Below are positions 24,392 to 33,411 of a stretch of 64,000 nucleotides of DNA, piece after piece. Origin of the DNA: Novosphingobium sp. NDB2Meth1 (GTDB taxonomy: Bacteria; Pseudomonadota; Alphaproteobacteria; Sphingomonadales; Sphingomonadaceae); contig NZ_FPEH01000022.1 in assembly GCF_900117425.1 (NCBI RefSeq), positions 1 to 64,000 of the forward strand, in the 5' to 3' direction. Under the pieces are notes generated by a model. That model did no database searches. It was given only the letters and a program-made list of their open reading frames with translations, and was not told the origin of the DNA. Position 1 is the first letter of the stretch, and each line of letters opens with the position of its first letter. A program made the position numbers and the translations under genes.

Positions 24392-24866
24392 ACAGCGCAG
24401 GGTCGTGCCGCCGTGCTTCCAGCGCTGTATGGTGCCTGGCTATAGCGCTCGAGGTGCGCTGCGCGATGCCGTGGCAAAGGGCTTCGCGGATCGGCTCAAA
24501 AGTCCCATCGCACGCGGCTATCTCTTCGCTGAGCTGGAGCGCCAGGGCAATGGCAAGTTGGGCAGAGGTTTCGCAGCAGGGGTCTTCATAGGACTCTGGG
24601 CTGACAAAGCAGTGGACGGCGATCGCTGCTCTGACGGGATCGATGCCAAGCCGTTCGTTGATCCGATTAAACTCGGCTGTCGACACACTGCCATCAGCGA
24701 TGCGCTCGAACAGACCGCTGCGGTGGCTGCTCTTGATGATCCCCTCATCGACAAGCTTACGGAGACTGACGCCCTGCCGGTTCATCTGGTACTTGATCAA
24801 ATCGGCGTACTCAGCTTGCAGCCTATGACAGCTCTTGCGCTCGTTTGGGTTCGCCCCCCGACCCAT
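24372..24866 (-). CDS. Hypothetical protein, possible DNA-binding regulator
   Basis: From ATG 24866 (GGAGG six bases upstream) the product is 164 residues. Residues 15-70 resemble a lambda-repressor-like helical unit: YADLIKYQMNRQGVSLRKLV, then SVSTAEFNRINERLGID. A helical Cys-containing domain follows (AVHCFVSPESYEDPCCETSA). No known family is identified. Lying upstream of the tra operon and divergent from it, it may regulate transfer; that is inference. Confidence 0.5.
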   Translation of the reverse strand: MGRGANPNERKSCHRLQAEYADLIKYQMNRQGVSLRKLVDEGIIKSSHRSGLFERIADGSVSTAEFNRINERLGIDPVRAAIAVHCFVSPESYEDPCCETSAQLAIALALQLSEEIAACDGTFEPIREALCHGIAQRTSSAIARHHTALEARRHDPALFDRPFG

Positions 24867-24911
24867 CCTTGCCTCCGTCAATTCTCCCTATGCAACTGCA
24901 TGATGTGAATT

Positions 24912-25286
24912 CTAAAACGCGGCTTTGGCAAGAGAAATTTGGCGCAGACTGATGGCGAGGGCGCAGAAGATCACCGTCTCACGCACACCGCACTGGTCTC
25001 CCGTGACTTCTCCGAGGCGGGCCTTGAGGGTGTCAAATTCGGCATTCAGAGCGCCGCTTAATCTGAGATAGATCCTTACCCGCCCATCGCAGGGCCGGTG
25101 CCGGTTGAATGCGGCGAGCAACTCCTGATTGGAAAGATCTGGAGCGCGGATCACATCTGTGATCACATCTCTAAGGCGCTGAAACTTCGACCGTTCTATT
25201 GTCAGCCATTTGATGGCGTCCGCAATGATCACAAAAGCATCCCGGCTCACCAGCAGTTCGTGGACGACCTCTTTTCCGCTGGCCAT
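24912..25286 (-). CDS. Hypothetical protein divergent from the tra operon
   Basis: The ATG at 25286 has GGAGGAAAC just upstream and gives 124 residues. The N-terminal part (VVHELLVSRDAFVIIADAIK) and the region VRIYLRLSGALNAEFDTLKA suggest a small alpha-helical regulator, perhaps relaxosome-like (TraM/TraY role), but no motif is decisive. It is the gene nearest to the repeat block at 25371-25526, so its product is a candidate to bind those repeats. Confidence 0.5.
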   Translation of the reverse strand: MASGKEVVHELLVSRDAFVIIADAIKWLTIERSKFQRLRDVITDVIRAPDLSNQELLAAFNRHRPCDGRVRIYLRLSGALNAEFDTLKARLGEVTGDQCGVRETVIFCALAISLRQISLAKAAF

Positions 25287-25370
25287 TGCGTTTCCTCCCG
25301 CCATTGTTCGCTACTGATCGGGGCCCCTTGGCGTCGGTTCCCTATCGCCTCGCCTAGCGGCTGCAACGAT

Positions 25371-25526
25371 TCGGACCGGTGGTATGAAAAACAGACCCAC
25401 GTGGTCATGGATTCATGACCAGGGTGGCGTGCTGGTGATACCACGTGGTCCTGAATCCATGACCACGTGGTCCTAAAAATCGAGCCACCCGGTATCAAAA
25501 ATCGGACCACCTGGCATCAAAAACAG
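25371..25526. repeat. Tandem 22-bp iterons and inverted repeats upstream of tra operon
   Basis: Three consecutive 22-base units lie at 25458-25479, 25480-25501 and 25502-25523, each with a CCAC-x-x-GG core and ending in AAAAA. A fourth related copy lies at 25371-25391. Overlapping these, 25399-25415 (ACGTGGTCATGGATTCA) is repeated exactly in inverted form at 25452-25468, and the octamer palindrome CCACGTGG occurs at 25397, 25441 and 25463. The 22-base period, about two helical turns, suggests cooperative protein binding. It sits in the non-coding gap before the pilin gene, so it may be a tra operator, part of an oriT or an origin-type iteron array. Confidence 0.8.
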
Positions 25527-25642
25527 TGATTCGCGGACTTCTCCGACTTCGCTCTACACAACAGTGATTGAGAAAACCTTTCGGCTGCGGCCCCTTTGGT
25601 GACGACGCACCGCGTCATTTGGTCAACCAGAAGGGGAAGACA

Positions 25643-25960
25643 ATGAAGGTCCATGATCTCAAGCAGGCAGGGGGGACGTTCGCCGTCACCCTTGCTGTCG
25701 CCGCCGCCATGAGCGTCTTCGGTATCGAAGCTGCCATGGCCGGCACGGACGCCACGTTCAATACGGCGCTCACGCGGTTCACCGGCTTCCTTCAGGGGTC
25801 GGGCGGACGGATCATCACGGTGCTTTCGCTCGCCGGCGGCATCGTTGCCATGGCCAGCGGGCGTTTCTCGCTCGGCCAGGTCGCGATCCCCGTCGGCGTC
25901 GGCGTGGGCGCTGGCACCGGCGTGCCGATCGTCACTTCCACGGTCACAGCGACGATCTGA
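25643..25960 (+). CDS. traA: TraA/VirB2-like pilin precursor
   Basis: The 105-residue protein has a long leader ending near AAMAG, then a short hydrophilic helix and two hydrophobic segments (IITVLSLAGGIVAMAS and VAIPVGVGVGAGTGVPIV). This is the layout of type IV secretion pilins. It is the first gene of the transfer operon, directly before traL, where F-type systems encode TraA. Sequence alone does not prove F-pilin processing. Confidence 0.7.
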   Translation: MKVHDLKQAGGTFAVTLAVAAAMSVFGIEAAMAGTDATFNTALTRFTGFLQGSGGRIITVLSLAGGIVAMASGRFSLGQVAIPVGVGVGAGTGVPIVTSTVTATI

Positions 25961-26045
25961 GCGAGAGCAAAGGTCATCGCGAACGGGGGCGCTGCTCCAT
26001 CACCGGCATGGGAATGGCAGCAAACCTTTCTGGCGGAGACGATCT

Positions 26046-26330
26046 TTGGACAAGTATTCTATTCCAAAGCATCTCGACGATCCCGAACTGATCGGGTTCT
26101 GGTCGCTTGATGAATTCCTCGTGCTGGTGATCCCGTTCATCTGGGGAATTCTGGCGCAGCATGTTGTCATAGGCCTGCTTCTGGCCGTTGCTGCATGGCT
26201 TGGGTACCGCAAACTCAAAGCTGGGCGCTCGATGTATTGGATCCTGCATTTTGCCTATTGGCATTTGCCGGGTGAATTCTTCGGTCTGAAGGTCGCTCCG
26301 CCTTCCCACTTGCGTGTGATGGCGGGCTGA
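26046..26330 (+). CDS. traL: TraL, F-type transfer pilus assembly protein
   Basis: A TTG start at 26046 preceded by GGCGGAG gives 94 residues beginning (M)DKYSIPKHLDDPELIGFWS. That start and the two close hydrophobic segments (EFLVLVIPFIWGILAQHVVI and the next) are typical of TraL, an inner-membrane VirB3-like pilus assembly factor. It lies between the pilin and traE genes as in F plasmids. Confidence 0.88.
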   Translation: MDKYSIPKHLDDPELIGFWSLDEFLVLVIPFIWGILAQHVVIGLLLAVAAWLGYRKLKAGRSMYWILHFAYWHLPGEFFGLKVAPPSHLRVMAG

Positions 26331-26331
26331 C

Positions 26332-26895
26332 ATGGAACTTTCATTCGCACACGAGGCGTCGCAGCGGACCCTCAAGCAGCGCAACATTCTGGCTCTGGCC
26401 TGCATCATTCTCTGCGCCCTGGTGCTGGTGATGTTCGTCGCGGCAACGACGCGGGACCGGGAGGTTGTCCTTCAGCCGATCCTTCCCAGCGAAATGGTGC
26501 TGAGCTCAGCGGCGGTCAGCCCCGAATATCTCGAGGCGGTGACCCGCGACACGGCACAGCTCGCGCTCAATCGGTCACCTGAGAACCTGCAGTACTGGCT
26601 CGACGGGCTCATTGCGATTGCCGCGCCCAAGGCGCGCGGTCCGCTCAAGGCCAACCTTCTCAAGATTATCGATGAGCAACAGGACTCGCAGGTCACCCAG
26701 TTCATCACGATCGACTGGATCCGCACGGACCCCGAGAACCTGACCAGTCAGGTCGGCGGCGTGCTGCACACGATCGTCGGATCGCGCGACGTCCGCCGAG
26801 AGCACAAGATCTTCGAATTCCATTGGCAGCACACCGGCGTCTCGCTCCGCCTCAAGGGCTTTGGCGTGGTCGTCAAGAAGGAGCAGGAACAATGA
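26332..26895 (+). CDS. traE: TraE, F-type transfer protein
   Basis: The 187-residue protein has a short cytoplasmic tail, one membrane helix (ILALACIILCALVLVMFVA) and a periplasmic domain with LQPILPSEMVLSSAAVSPEY and a closing GVSLRLKGFGVVVKKE. This is the VirB8-like organisation of TraE, a core of the envelope channel. Its TGA overlaps the traK ATG by four bases. Confidence 0.88.
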   Translation: MELSFAHEASQRTLKQRNILALACIILCALVLVMFVAATTRDREVVLQPILPSEMVLSSAAVSPEYLEAVTRDTAQLALNRSPENLQYWLDGLIAIAAPKARGPLKANLLKIIDEQQDSQVTQFITIDWIRTDPENLTSQVGGVLHTIVGSRDVRREHKIFEFHWQHTGVSLRLKGFGVVVKKEQEQ

Positions 26896-27692
26896 ACCCG
26901 ATTGTGCCTTCGTTGCTGATTGCGACCGGCAGCGTCCTCGCTTCCCGCATTGACTGCCAGCTCCTTCGCTTGTGCGGGGTCGTACTGGTCGGCGGCGCGC
27001 TCGCTCTGACCGCCGTTCCGGCTCTCGCCGACGAGCATATTCTGGCAGCCGACAATGGCGAGGTGCGCTGCCAGGCGTCGAAGTCGGACCTTACCCGGAT
27101 TTCGCTGAAGGATGACCAGTTTGTCTCGGTCTCGCGTGTCCAGGCGGGTGTTCCGCAGGAAGACTTCTCAATCGTGCACGAGCCGACCCGCGGCGACATC
27201 TATCTTTCCGTTCCGGACGGCTATTCCAAGCGCAATATTTCGTTCTTCGGGACGACGCGCCGTGGCTTCGTCTACAAGTTCGACTGCGAGGTATCGGGCG
27301 AAGCGGCGCTGCAGGTCTTCGTCGCCAACGCCGATCTCGAAAACCCTCAGGGTGCGCCTCAGTCGCTCGAGGCCTCTGCAACGCTCGATGATCGTGCGGT
27401 CTCGCTCGTCCGGGCCATGTTCGAGCAGCGCCGCGTTGCGGGTTTCGAGATCAGCGATGCTGCCCGTGCCCCGGTCAATGTCGGCGATCTGAAGGTCCAG
27501 CTGGTCAGCGAATATCGCAGCCCGACCATGACCGGGAAGGTCCTGCGCATCGAGAACAATGGCTCTGAGCCGATGACGCTCAAGGAAGAGATCATCGCCG
27601 GAGACGGCGCCATCGCGGTCAGCATTTCCAATCCCAACCTCGCCAGCGGCCAGGCCACCGCCGCTTACGTCGTCGTACCGTCAGGAGGGTAA
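26892..27692 (+). CDS. traK: TraK, F-type secretin-like protein
   Basis: The 266-residue product has a signal peptide (cleavage near VPALA-DE) and a beta-rich periplasmic domain: VRCQASKSDLTRISLKDDQF, GDIYLSVPDGYSKRNISFFG and YKFDCEVSGE. It ends with a Gly-rich strand (ASGQATAAYVVVPSGG). TraK is the VirB9-like outer-membrane channel partner of TraB and TraV. The ATG overlaps traE. Confidence 0.85.
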   Translation: MNPIVPSLLIATGSVLASRIDCQLLRLCGVVLVGGALALTAVPALADEHILAADNGEVRCQASKSDLTRISLKDDQFVSVSRVQAGVPQEDFSIVHEPTRGDIYLSVPDGYSKRNISFFGTTRRGFVYKFDCEVSGEAALQVFVANADLENPQGAPQSLEASATLDDRAVSLVRAMFEQRRVAGFEISDAARAPVNVGDLKVQLVSEYRSPTMTGKVLRIENNGSEPMTLKEEIIAGDGAIAVSISNPNLASGQATAAYVVVPSGG

Positions 27693-27697
27693 GTCAG

Positions 27698-28990
27698 ATG
27701 GATTTCCTCAAGCGCAAACCCAAGGACCTCGATGCCAGCGAGGCTGAGGAACATGACACCCTCGATGCGAGTGGTGCCATTGCAGAGAACTCACTGGTCC
27801 AGAAGCGGCAGAAGATGCTGATGTTCGGTCTTGCCGGCGTGATCGCGGTGGCTGGGGCCATGTATGTCCTCGATACCGAGGAGACCATCGAAGAGGCGAC
27901 GGAGAAGGGGGCCAAGACAACTGTCTCGACCGATGCACTTCTGAACCGGCAGCGCGTCGATCAGGAATGGGTCGCGATGTACGAGGGCGAGATGAACTCG
28001 ACCGACGTGCGTCTCAAGGGCCTTGAGGCGCAGGGCGCGCAGTTCGCCCAGATGCAATCCGAGATCGAGGCGCTGCGCGGCGAAAATGCGGCCATGGCGC
28101 GCGATGGCCAGCGTGTCCTTGAAGCCTACGAGCGCGAGAACGAGCAACTGCGCCAGCAAGTCCAGAGGGGCAACGCGCGGCCGACAGCGCCAGGACCTGT
28201 CGCGGCGGCCCGCGAGATGGGCGTGCCGGCGTCACCAGAGGCCGGAGCGGCAGAAGCCCCGCCCGTTCGCCGCAGTAGCGACGTCCAGATGGTCTCGTTC
28301 ACGTCAGCAAGCGGGACGGCATCGCGTATCGACCCGACAAAGTCGCCCGCCGTCTATACGGACTCGCCCAACTATCTGCCCCCGAATTCGATTGCCAAGG
28401 CAACGGTGGTGGTCGGCGTCGATGCCACGACGAATACGCGCAGCCAGAGCGATCCGCTCCCCGTCCTGCTCCGGATTACCGGGCCCGCGCGCTCGGTCTA
28501 CGGGGATGGGAAGCTCCTCGCGACCCGGGTGCAGGGGTGCATGGTCAACGGCGCAGCCTACGGGGACCTCTCCTCGGAGAAGGTCTATGTGAAGCTCCAG
28601 CGCATGACTTGCGCGCAGCCGGGCGGCCGCTTTGCGGTATCGGAGGTCAAGGGGTTCATCGCGTTCGGCGGCAAAGTGGGCGTGCGCGGCCGCGTGGTTA
28701 GCCGCGAGGGCTCACTGACCACCCAGGCTTTTCTGGCAGGTCTCGTGAGCGGCGTCGGCAACGCGCTCAGTGAAGGGTTCAATCAGCCGATCATCGCGGG
28801 CGAGGGCCGACGGACCCCCGGCGCTGGCGAGATCGGGCTGCGTGCCCTGGGCGGCGGCGGACAGCAGGCCGGCACCACGGTCTCTGAATATCTCATCGAG
28901 CGCGCCGAGCAATATCAGCCGGTTGTCGAGATGCCCACCGGGGCCGCAGTCGAGGTCGTCTTCCTCGACGGCACCTTCATCAGAAACTGA
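27698..28990 (+). CDS. traB: TraB, F-type VirB10-like channel protein
   Basis: The 430-residue protein has an inner-membrane helix (LMFGLAGVIAVAGAMYVLD), a coiled coil (QMQSEIEALRGENAAMARDG and on), a Pro-rich linker, and the TrbI/VirB10 domain with NSIAKATVVVGVDATTNTRS, GCMVNGAAYGDLSSEKVYVK and a C-terminal channel helix region (GVGNALSEGFNQPI). TraB spans both membranes and joins TraK/TraV to energy input from TraC. Confidence 0.93.
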   Translation: MDFLKRKPKDLDASEAEEHDTLDASGAIAENSLVQKRQKMLMFGLAGVIAVAGAMYVLDTEETIEEATEKGAKTTVSTDALLNRQRVDQEWVAMYEGEMNSTDVRLKGLEAQGAQFAQMQSEIEALRGENAAMARDGQRVLEAYERENEQLRQQVQRGNARPTAPGPVAAAREMGVPASPEAGAAEAPPVRRSSDVQMVSFTSASGTASRIDPTKSPAVYTDSPNYLPPNSIAKATVVVGVDATTNTRSQSDPLPVLLRITGPARSVYGDGKLLATRVQGCMVNGAAYGDLSSEKVYVKLQRMTCAQPGGRFAVSEVKGFIAFGGKVGVRGRVVSREGSLTTQAFLAGLVSGVGNALSEGFNQPIIAGEGRRTPGAGEIGLRALGGGGQQAGTTVSEYLIERAEQYQPVVEMPTGAAVEVVFLDGTFIRN

Positions 28991-29000
28991 GGGGACCACC

Positions 29001-29837
29001 ATGGAGCGTAAATGGAAGACATGGCAGATCGCGGCAGCCGGAGGACTGGCAGCCAGTGGCCTGGCCGCGATCGCGGCCGTTGCTCATGCCTCGGCGGCGA
29101 GTGACCCCGCTTCGATCCAGGCAGCGCTGACCAAGCGCCTGCCCAAGACCGAGATCACAGCGATCGACTGCAAGTCCATCGACGGCGTCTGCGAGATCCA
29201 GGCCCGCCAGAACCTGTTCTACATTGACCATAGCGCGCGCTACCTGATTATCGGGCGCGTCTACGACATGGAGACCAAACAGGACCTCACGGCTGCCCGT
29301 CTCCTCCAGATGAACCCGGACATGCTTGTCGGCGGTGCCGGCGCAAGTGATGAGCCCGAGGCCAAGCCGCAGGCAGGCGCTACTGGTTCGCCGTCTGCAG
29401 CAGCCGATGCCCGGATTGATCCGGCAGCTCTTGCGACCTTGCCGAAGAACGGCAGCATCGTGATGGGCCGTGGAACCAGGACCATAACGGTCTTCAGCGA
29501 CTTTCGCTGCGGCTACTGCAAGCGGCTTCACGAGACGCTGGGGACCCTCAATGTCAAGGTGATCGAGCGCCCGATCTCGGTGCTCGGCACAAGGCCAATC
29601 TCGGAGGCCGTGATCTGCGCACCCGACCGGCGCCGGGCAGTAACCCAGGCGTACGAGGGCGGGGCGGTCACATCTGCAGGATCGTGTGACACCAGCGGGC
29701 TCGATGCCAACGAGGCCTTCGCAAGGCAGCACGGCTTCAGCGGGACGCCGGTCATCGTCCGCGAAGATGGCGCGGTTCTCCATGGCTACCGCCCGCGCGA
29801 CTTCCTGCTCAGCTGGATCGAAGGAAAAGCATCATGA
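29001..29837 (+). CDS. DsbC/thioredoxin-like disulfide isomerase of the tra operon
   Basis: The 278-residue protein has an N-terminal signal/anchor segment, a DsbC-type dimerisation domain with a cysteine pair (AIDCKSIDGVCEIQ) and a C-terminal thioredoxin fold with the active site CGYC in FSDFRCGYCKRLHE and a cis-proline in FSGTPVIV. It should correct disulfides in the Cys-rich transfer proteins (TraU, TraN, TraH, TraV). Sphingomonad F-type operons carry such a gene between traB and traV. Confidence 0.88.
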   Translation: MERKWKTWQIAAAGGLAASGLAAIAAVAHASAASDPASIQAALTKRLPKTEITAIDCKSIDGVCEIQARQNLFYIDHSARYLIIGRVYDMETKQDLTAARLLQMNPDMLVGGAGASDEPEAKPQAGATGSPSAAADARIDPAALATLPKNGSIVMGRGTRTITVFSDFRCGYCKRLHETLGTLNVKVIERPISVLGTRPISEAVICAPDRRRAVTQAYEGGAVTSAGSCDTSGLDANEAFARQHGFSGTPVIVREDGAVLHGYRPRDFLLSWIEGKAS

Positions 29838-30508
29838 TGCACAAGAATCTGCGTCCGCAAGCTGCCATGGTCGCTGCGGTCCTCGGGAGCCTTCTGTCGG
29901 GTTGCTCGACGCTTGGCACCAACGTCAGCGCGAACTTCCGCTGCAATGCGCCCGACGGCATCTGCGCCCCATCGTCCGTGATCGACGATACTGCGCTTGC
30001 CCGGATCGAAGAGACGAGTTCTGCCGACCTTCTCAATCCCGCCGGCCCCTACCGGATGGATGACGGGATCGATGCGCCTGTCCACGACACGCATCTGGCA
30101 AGTGCGGCGCCTGTGGCGCGCAGCGCCCCGCGCTATCAACTCTCTGTGGTCTTCCCCGGTTTCACCGATGCCAGCGGCACGACGCATGCGCGCCGGGTCG
30201 TGAGCACCGAAGCACTGCTTCCCGGACGCGGGGACGCGATGGAACAGATTGCCCAGCGGGGTCCGAAGGTTGCGCGCAGTCGCGGTCTTCTCGCCGCAGC
30301 AGAAAGCGCTCCGCCTTTGCTCGCGGCGTTGCCGGAGGGGAGCGACGCAAAGCCCGATCCTCGCAAGGGCGCGGCCGGGACTGAGGTCGCCACGGCCGAC
30401 GCGAAGAATCCGATCGCCGAGATTCAGGCGGAGGTTGCGCAGCGGCTTTCTGCCAAGGGATCCCGCGCCCGGCCCAAGCCCGCCGCTTTCAGCGGCGTCG
30501 TGGAGTAA
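29834..30508 (+). CDS. traV: TraV, F-type outer membrane lipoprotein
   Basis: The 224-residue product has a lipobox (GSLLSGC) followed by STLGTNVSANFRCNAPDGIC, the TraV core with two conserved cysteines, then a Pro/Ala-rich region. TraV anchors the TraK-TraB channel at the outer membrane (VirB7-like). The start overlaps the previous stop by four bases. Confidence 0.85.
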   Translation: MMHKNLRPQAAMVAAVLGSLLSGCSTLGTNVSANFRCNAPDGICAPSSVIDDTALARIEETSSADLLNPAGPYRMDDGIDAPVHDTHLASAAPVARSAPRYQLSVVFPGFTDASGTTHARRVVSTEALLPGRGDAMEQIAQRGPKVARSRGLLAAAESAPPLLAALPEGSDAKPDPRKGAAGTEVATADAKNPIAEIQAEVAQRLSAKGSRARPKPAAFSGVVE

Positions 30509-30514
30509 GGCGCG

Positions 30515-33061
30515 ATGTTGGGCTCGCTCGTCGATCTCGTTGTGGGAGACAGCCGCAAGCCGGAGCGCAGCGCCCGCGCGCCTGATGTGCCGATGCTGTC
30601 GCATTTTCTCGGCTATCGCTCCTTCGACGAGGAGAAGCGCATCTTCCACCAGGTCCGTTCGAAGGGCTTCATTCTCGAGCTTGCACCGCTCGTGGGCGCG
30701 AATGACCGGGTCAGTGAGATCATCGGCACGATCTTCTCCGATATTCTTCAGCCCGGAACGCGGTTCAGCGTGACCAACTTCTCAAGTCCCAGGGTAGCCG
30801 AGATGCTGCAGGCCTGGGCGCTGCCCCGCTTCACGGCTTCGGGCGTCTTCCGGACATTGGCACGCCACCGCCTCGACAAACTGCTTGGCGGTGCCTGGTC
30901 AACGCTCGCGAGCGATGGACCATTTTTCGTGCGCAATTTTCGTGTCGTGATGTCGGTGGGCATTGGGCAAGCGTCCAGTCTCACCAATGATGACCTCGTC
31001 ACGATGCGCGACGGGATCATTTCGGCGCTGGAATCGATCAACGTTCCGGTCCGGCAGTTCGCGCCGATCGATCTCATCCGCTTGTTCGACGAGATCCTCG
31101 CGCCATCAAACGGTGCCGGAGACGAGGTCCCTGACTACAACCGGTTCGATCCGATCAACGAGCAATGTGTCCGGCGCGACCTGGTGACGCATGTCGAGAA
31201 GGACCGCCTTGTCCTCCATGCTCAATCGCTGCGGCCGACGGGGGCGGTCGCATCAGGTGTCCCCGAACTGAAGGACTTTGTGCCCGAGCGGTTCGACGTC
31301 CGTACCATGGCCGTGCGAGGATTCCCTGATCGCTGGGCACCCTGGGATACCCAGAAGATCATCGGCGACATCTTCAATCCCAAGCTCAGTCTTCCCTGCC
31401 CGGTGCTTCAGACGGTCTGCGGGATCATCCCGGGCCCGGAATCCTCGGAGGCAAGGGCAGGGTACAAGTTCGCGCGAACGACATCGCTGGCCGATGGCAA
31501 GGGCGTCAAGCTCGTCCCCAAGCTGCGCACCGAGGCCGCCGAATGGCAGTTCGTGGCCGACAGGGTCAAGCAGGGCGAGAAGCTGGTCTCCTGCTACTAT
31601 GCCGTCTCGATCATCGCGCCCAAGGGCCGGGGCGAGCCCTGCGAGCGCACGCTGAAAGCGCTCTACAAGGCCACGGGATGGGACCTGATCGACGAGACCC
31701 ATATCCAGTTGCCCGCCTTTATGGCGCACTTCCCGCTGCTGCTTGCCGACGGGCTCGACCATGATCTGAAGCGCATGAAGCGCCTGCGGACGATGCGCTC
31801 GGCCAATGTTGCAGCGATCGCGCCGATCCAGGGAGAGTATGTCGGGGGGAATATTCCGCATCTGCTGTTCATTGGCAGGCGCGGTCAACCGCAGTTCTGG
31901 TCGCCGTTCCAGAATACTGCCGGCAATCACAATGTTGCGATTGCAGGCAAGTCCGGTTCGGGCAAATCGGTTCTCCTCCAGGATCTGACAGCGAGCTTTG
32001 CAGGGGTTGGAGCCAAGACCATCGTGATCGACGATGGCCGCAGCTTCGAGCATATGGCCAAGGCTCTTGGCGGCACGTTCACCGAGTTCAAGCTGTCCTC
32101 GGGCATCTCGATCAACCCGTTCCGGATGATCGATGAGCATCTTGCGCGCGAGGACGATGACTATCTGGTCGACTGCCTCGCGATGCTCAAATCGATCATC
32201 GCCCAGATGGCGCGCAATGAGACCCGGCTGAACGACACCGAACGGGGGCTTATCGACCAGGCGGTCAACCTCGTCTGGCAAGAGCATGGCCGTGACGGGA
32301 CTGTCGACCATGTGATCGCGGCGCTCGGGGAGGCCCGGCACCCTTGTGCCTATGATCTTGCAACCTCGCTCCTGCCGTTCGCGGCCAAGGGCACTTTCGG
32401 CCGCTTCTTTCTGGGCGATGCCAACCTTGACCTGTCCGCTGATCTGACGGTTTTCGAGCTCTCTGATCTTGCGACCCGCGAGGAGCTGCGCGGCGTTGTT
32501 CTCACGTCGATCATGTTCATCGCCTCGCAGGTCATGCGCCGGATGGACCGCGCGACGCCGAAGCCTTTGATCATCGATGAGGCCTGGCAGATGCTCAAGG
32601 GCGGTGCGATGGCCGACTTCGTCGAGACCTATTCGCGCACGTGCCGAAAGTACGGCGGGGCGCTGATCACGGCCACCCAGTCGATTCACGATTACTACAA
32701 GTCGGAAGGCTCGCGGGCCGCGCTCGAAAACTCTGACTGGTTCCTGATCCTCCAGCAAAAGGGCGAGACCATCTCGGACTTCCGCAACTCGGATCGCTTC
32801 GAGATGGACAACCTTACCGAGGCGCTGCTGCGCTCGCTGAAGCGCAATGGCACCGATTATTCGGATATCTTCATCCGCGGGCCCGATACCGAAAGCATCG
32901 GACGGCTCGTCCTCGACCGCTATTCAGCAGCACTCTACTCATCGAGCCCCGACGTCTTCGCGCGGATTGAGGCAAACATCGAGCGCGGGATGGCGATGCA
33001 CGACGCGATCGAGGCCGTCGCATTTCCTGAGGGACACCAGCAAGCGGAGGCGGCGGAATGA
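30515..33061 (+). CDS. traC: TraC, F-type secretion ATPase
   Basis: The 848-residue cytoplasmic ATPase has an N-terminal TraC_F domain and a FtsK/HerA-type motor. Walker A is GKSGSGKSV near residue 478 and Walker B is PLIIDEAWQMLKG near 684, with an arginine finger/sensor in TRTCRKYGGALITATQS. It is the VirB4 counterpart that powers pilus assembly. It starts six bases after traV. Confidence 0.95.
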   Translation: MLGSLVDLVVGDSRKPERSARAPDVPMLSHFLGYRSFDEEKRIFHQVRSKGFILELAPLVGANDRVSEIIGTIFSDILQPGTRFSVTNFSSPRVAEMLQAWALPRFTASGVFRTLARHRLDKLLGGAWSTLASDGPFFVRNFRVVMSVGIGQASSLTNDDLVTMRDGIISALESINVPVRQFAPIDLIRLFDEILAPSNGAGDEVPDYNRFDPINEQCVRRDLVTHVEKDRLVLHAQSLRPTGAVASGVPELKDFVPERFDVRTMAVRGFPDRWAPWDTQKIIGDIFNPKLSLPCPVLQTVCGIIPGPESSEARAGYKFARTTSLADGKGVKLVPKLRTEAAEWQFVADRVKQGEKLVSCYYAVSIIAPKGRGEPCERTLKALYKATGWDLIDETHIQLPAFMAHFPLLLADGLDHDLKRMKRLRTMRSANVAAIAPIQGEYVGGNIPHLLFIGRRGQPQFWSPFQNTAGNHNVAIAGKSGSGKSVLLQDLTASFAGVGAKTIVIDDGRSFEHMAKALGGTFTEFKLSSGISINPFRMIDEHLAREDDDYLVDCLAMLKSIIAQMARNETRLNDTERGLIDQAVNLVWQEHGRDGTVDHVIAALGEARHPCAYDLATSLLPFAAKGTFGRFFLGDANLDLSADLTVFELSDLATREELRGVVLTSIMFIASQVMRRMDRATPKPLIIDEAWQMLKGGAMADFVETYSRTCRKYGGALITATQSIHDYYKSEGSRAALENSDWFLILQQKGETISDFRNSDRFEMDNLTEALLRSLKRNGTDYSDIFIRGPDTESIGRLVLDRYSAALYSSSPDVFARIEANIERGMAMHDAIEAVAFPEGHQQAEAAE

Positions 33062-33411
33062 TCGCGTTGCCTCGTACTGGGCAGAGGGCGGATCTTGTCC
33101 AGCGCGGCCAGGACACGCTGCTTGTCGCCCTGCGCCTCGCAGGGTGGGGCGCGACGACCTTGCTCGCGGCGCTCGGCACGGGGCTGCTCGTGTTCGTTGC
33201 GCTGGGCAGTTTCACCTTTGCAGGGCTGATGCTGCAGCTCGGCAACCTCGCATCGCGGTTCGCAGCAGCTGGCCCTGCCAGACAGAGTGAATTCGAGGCC
33301 CTCGTGCTGGCCATCTTCGCGACTGTCGTGGCGCTCACCGCCTTTTTCCGCCGCGCGAGCCTTCGCGCTGCCCTTACCGTGCCTCTTGTTACTGGGGGAG
33401 AGGATCAATGA
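33058..33411 (+). CDS. Tra-operon membrane protein of unknown role
   Basis: The 117-residue protein overlaps the traC stop and has two membrane helices (TLLAALGTGLLVFVALGSF and ALVLAIFATVVALTAFF) around a short loop. No F-plasmid Tra protein matches. Its position between traC and trbI and the four-base overlaps on both sides point to a dedicated but unnamed transfer role. Confidence 0.6.
   Translation: MIALPRTGQRADLVQRGQDTLLVALRLAGWGATTLLAALGTGLLVFVALGSFTFAGLMLQLGNLASRFAAAGPARQSEFEALVLAIFATVVALTAFFRRASLRAALTVPLVTGGEDQ

Noticed and set aside
25523..25569. Direct repeat ACAGTGATT at 25523 and 25561 as an attachment site
   Set aside because: Only nine bases and without an intact integrase nearby; more likely chance or part of the tra leader.
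31253..32758. A 501-codon open frame on the minus strand opposite traC
   Set aside because: No domain, and traC on the other strand is certain from its motifs.
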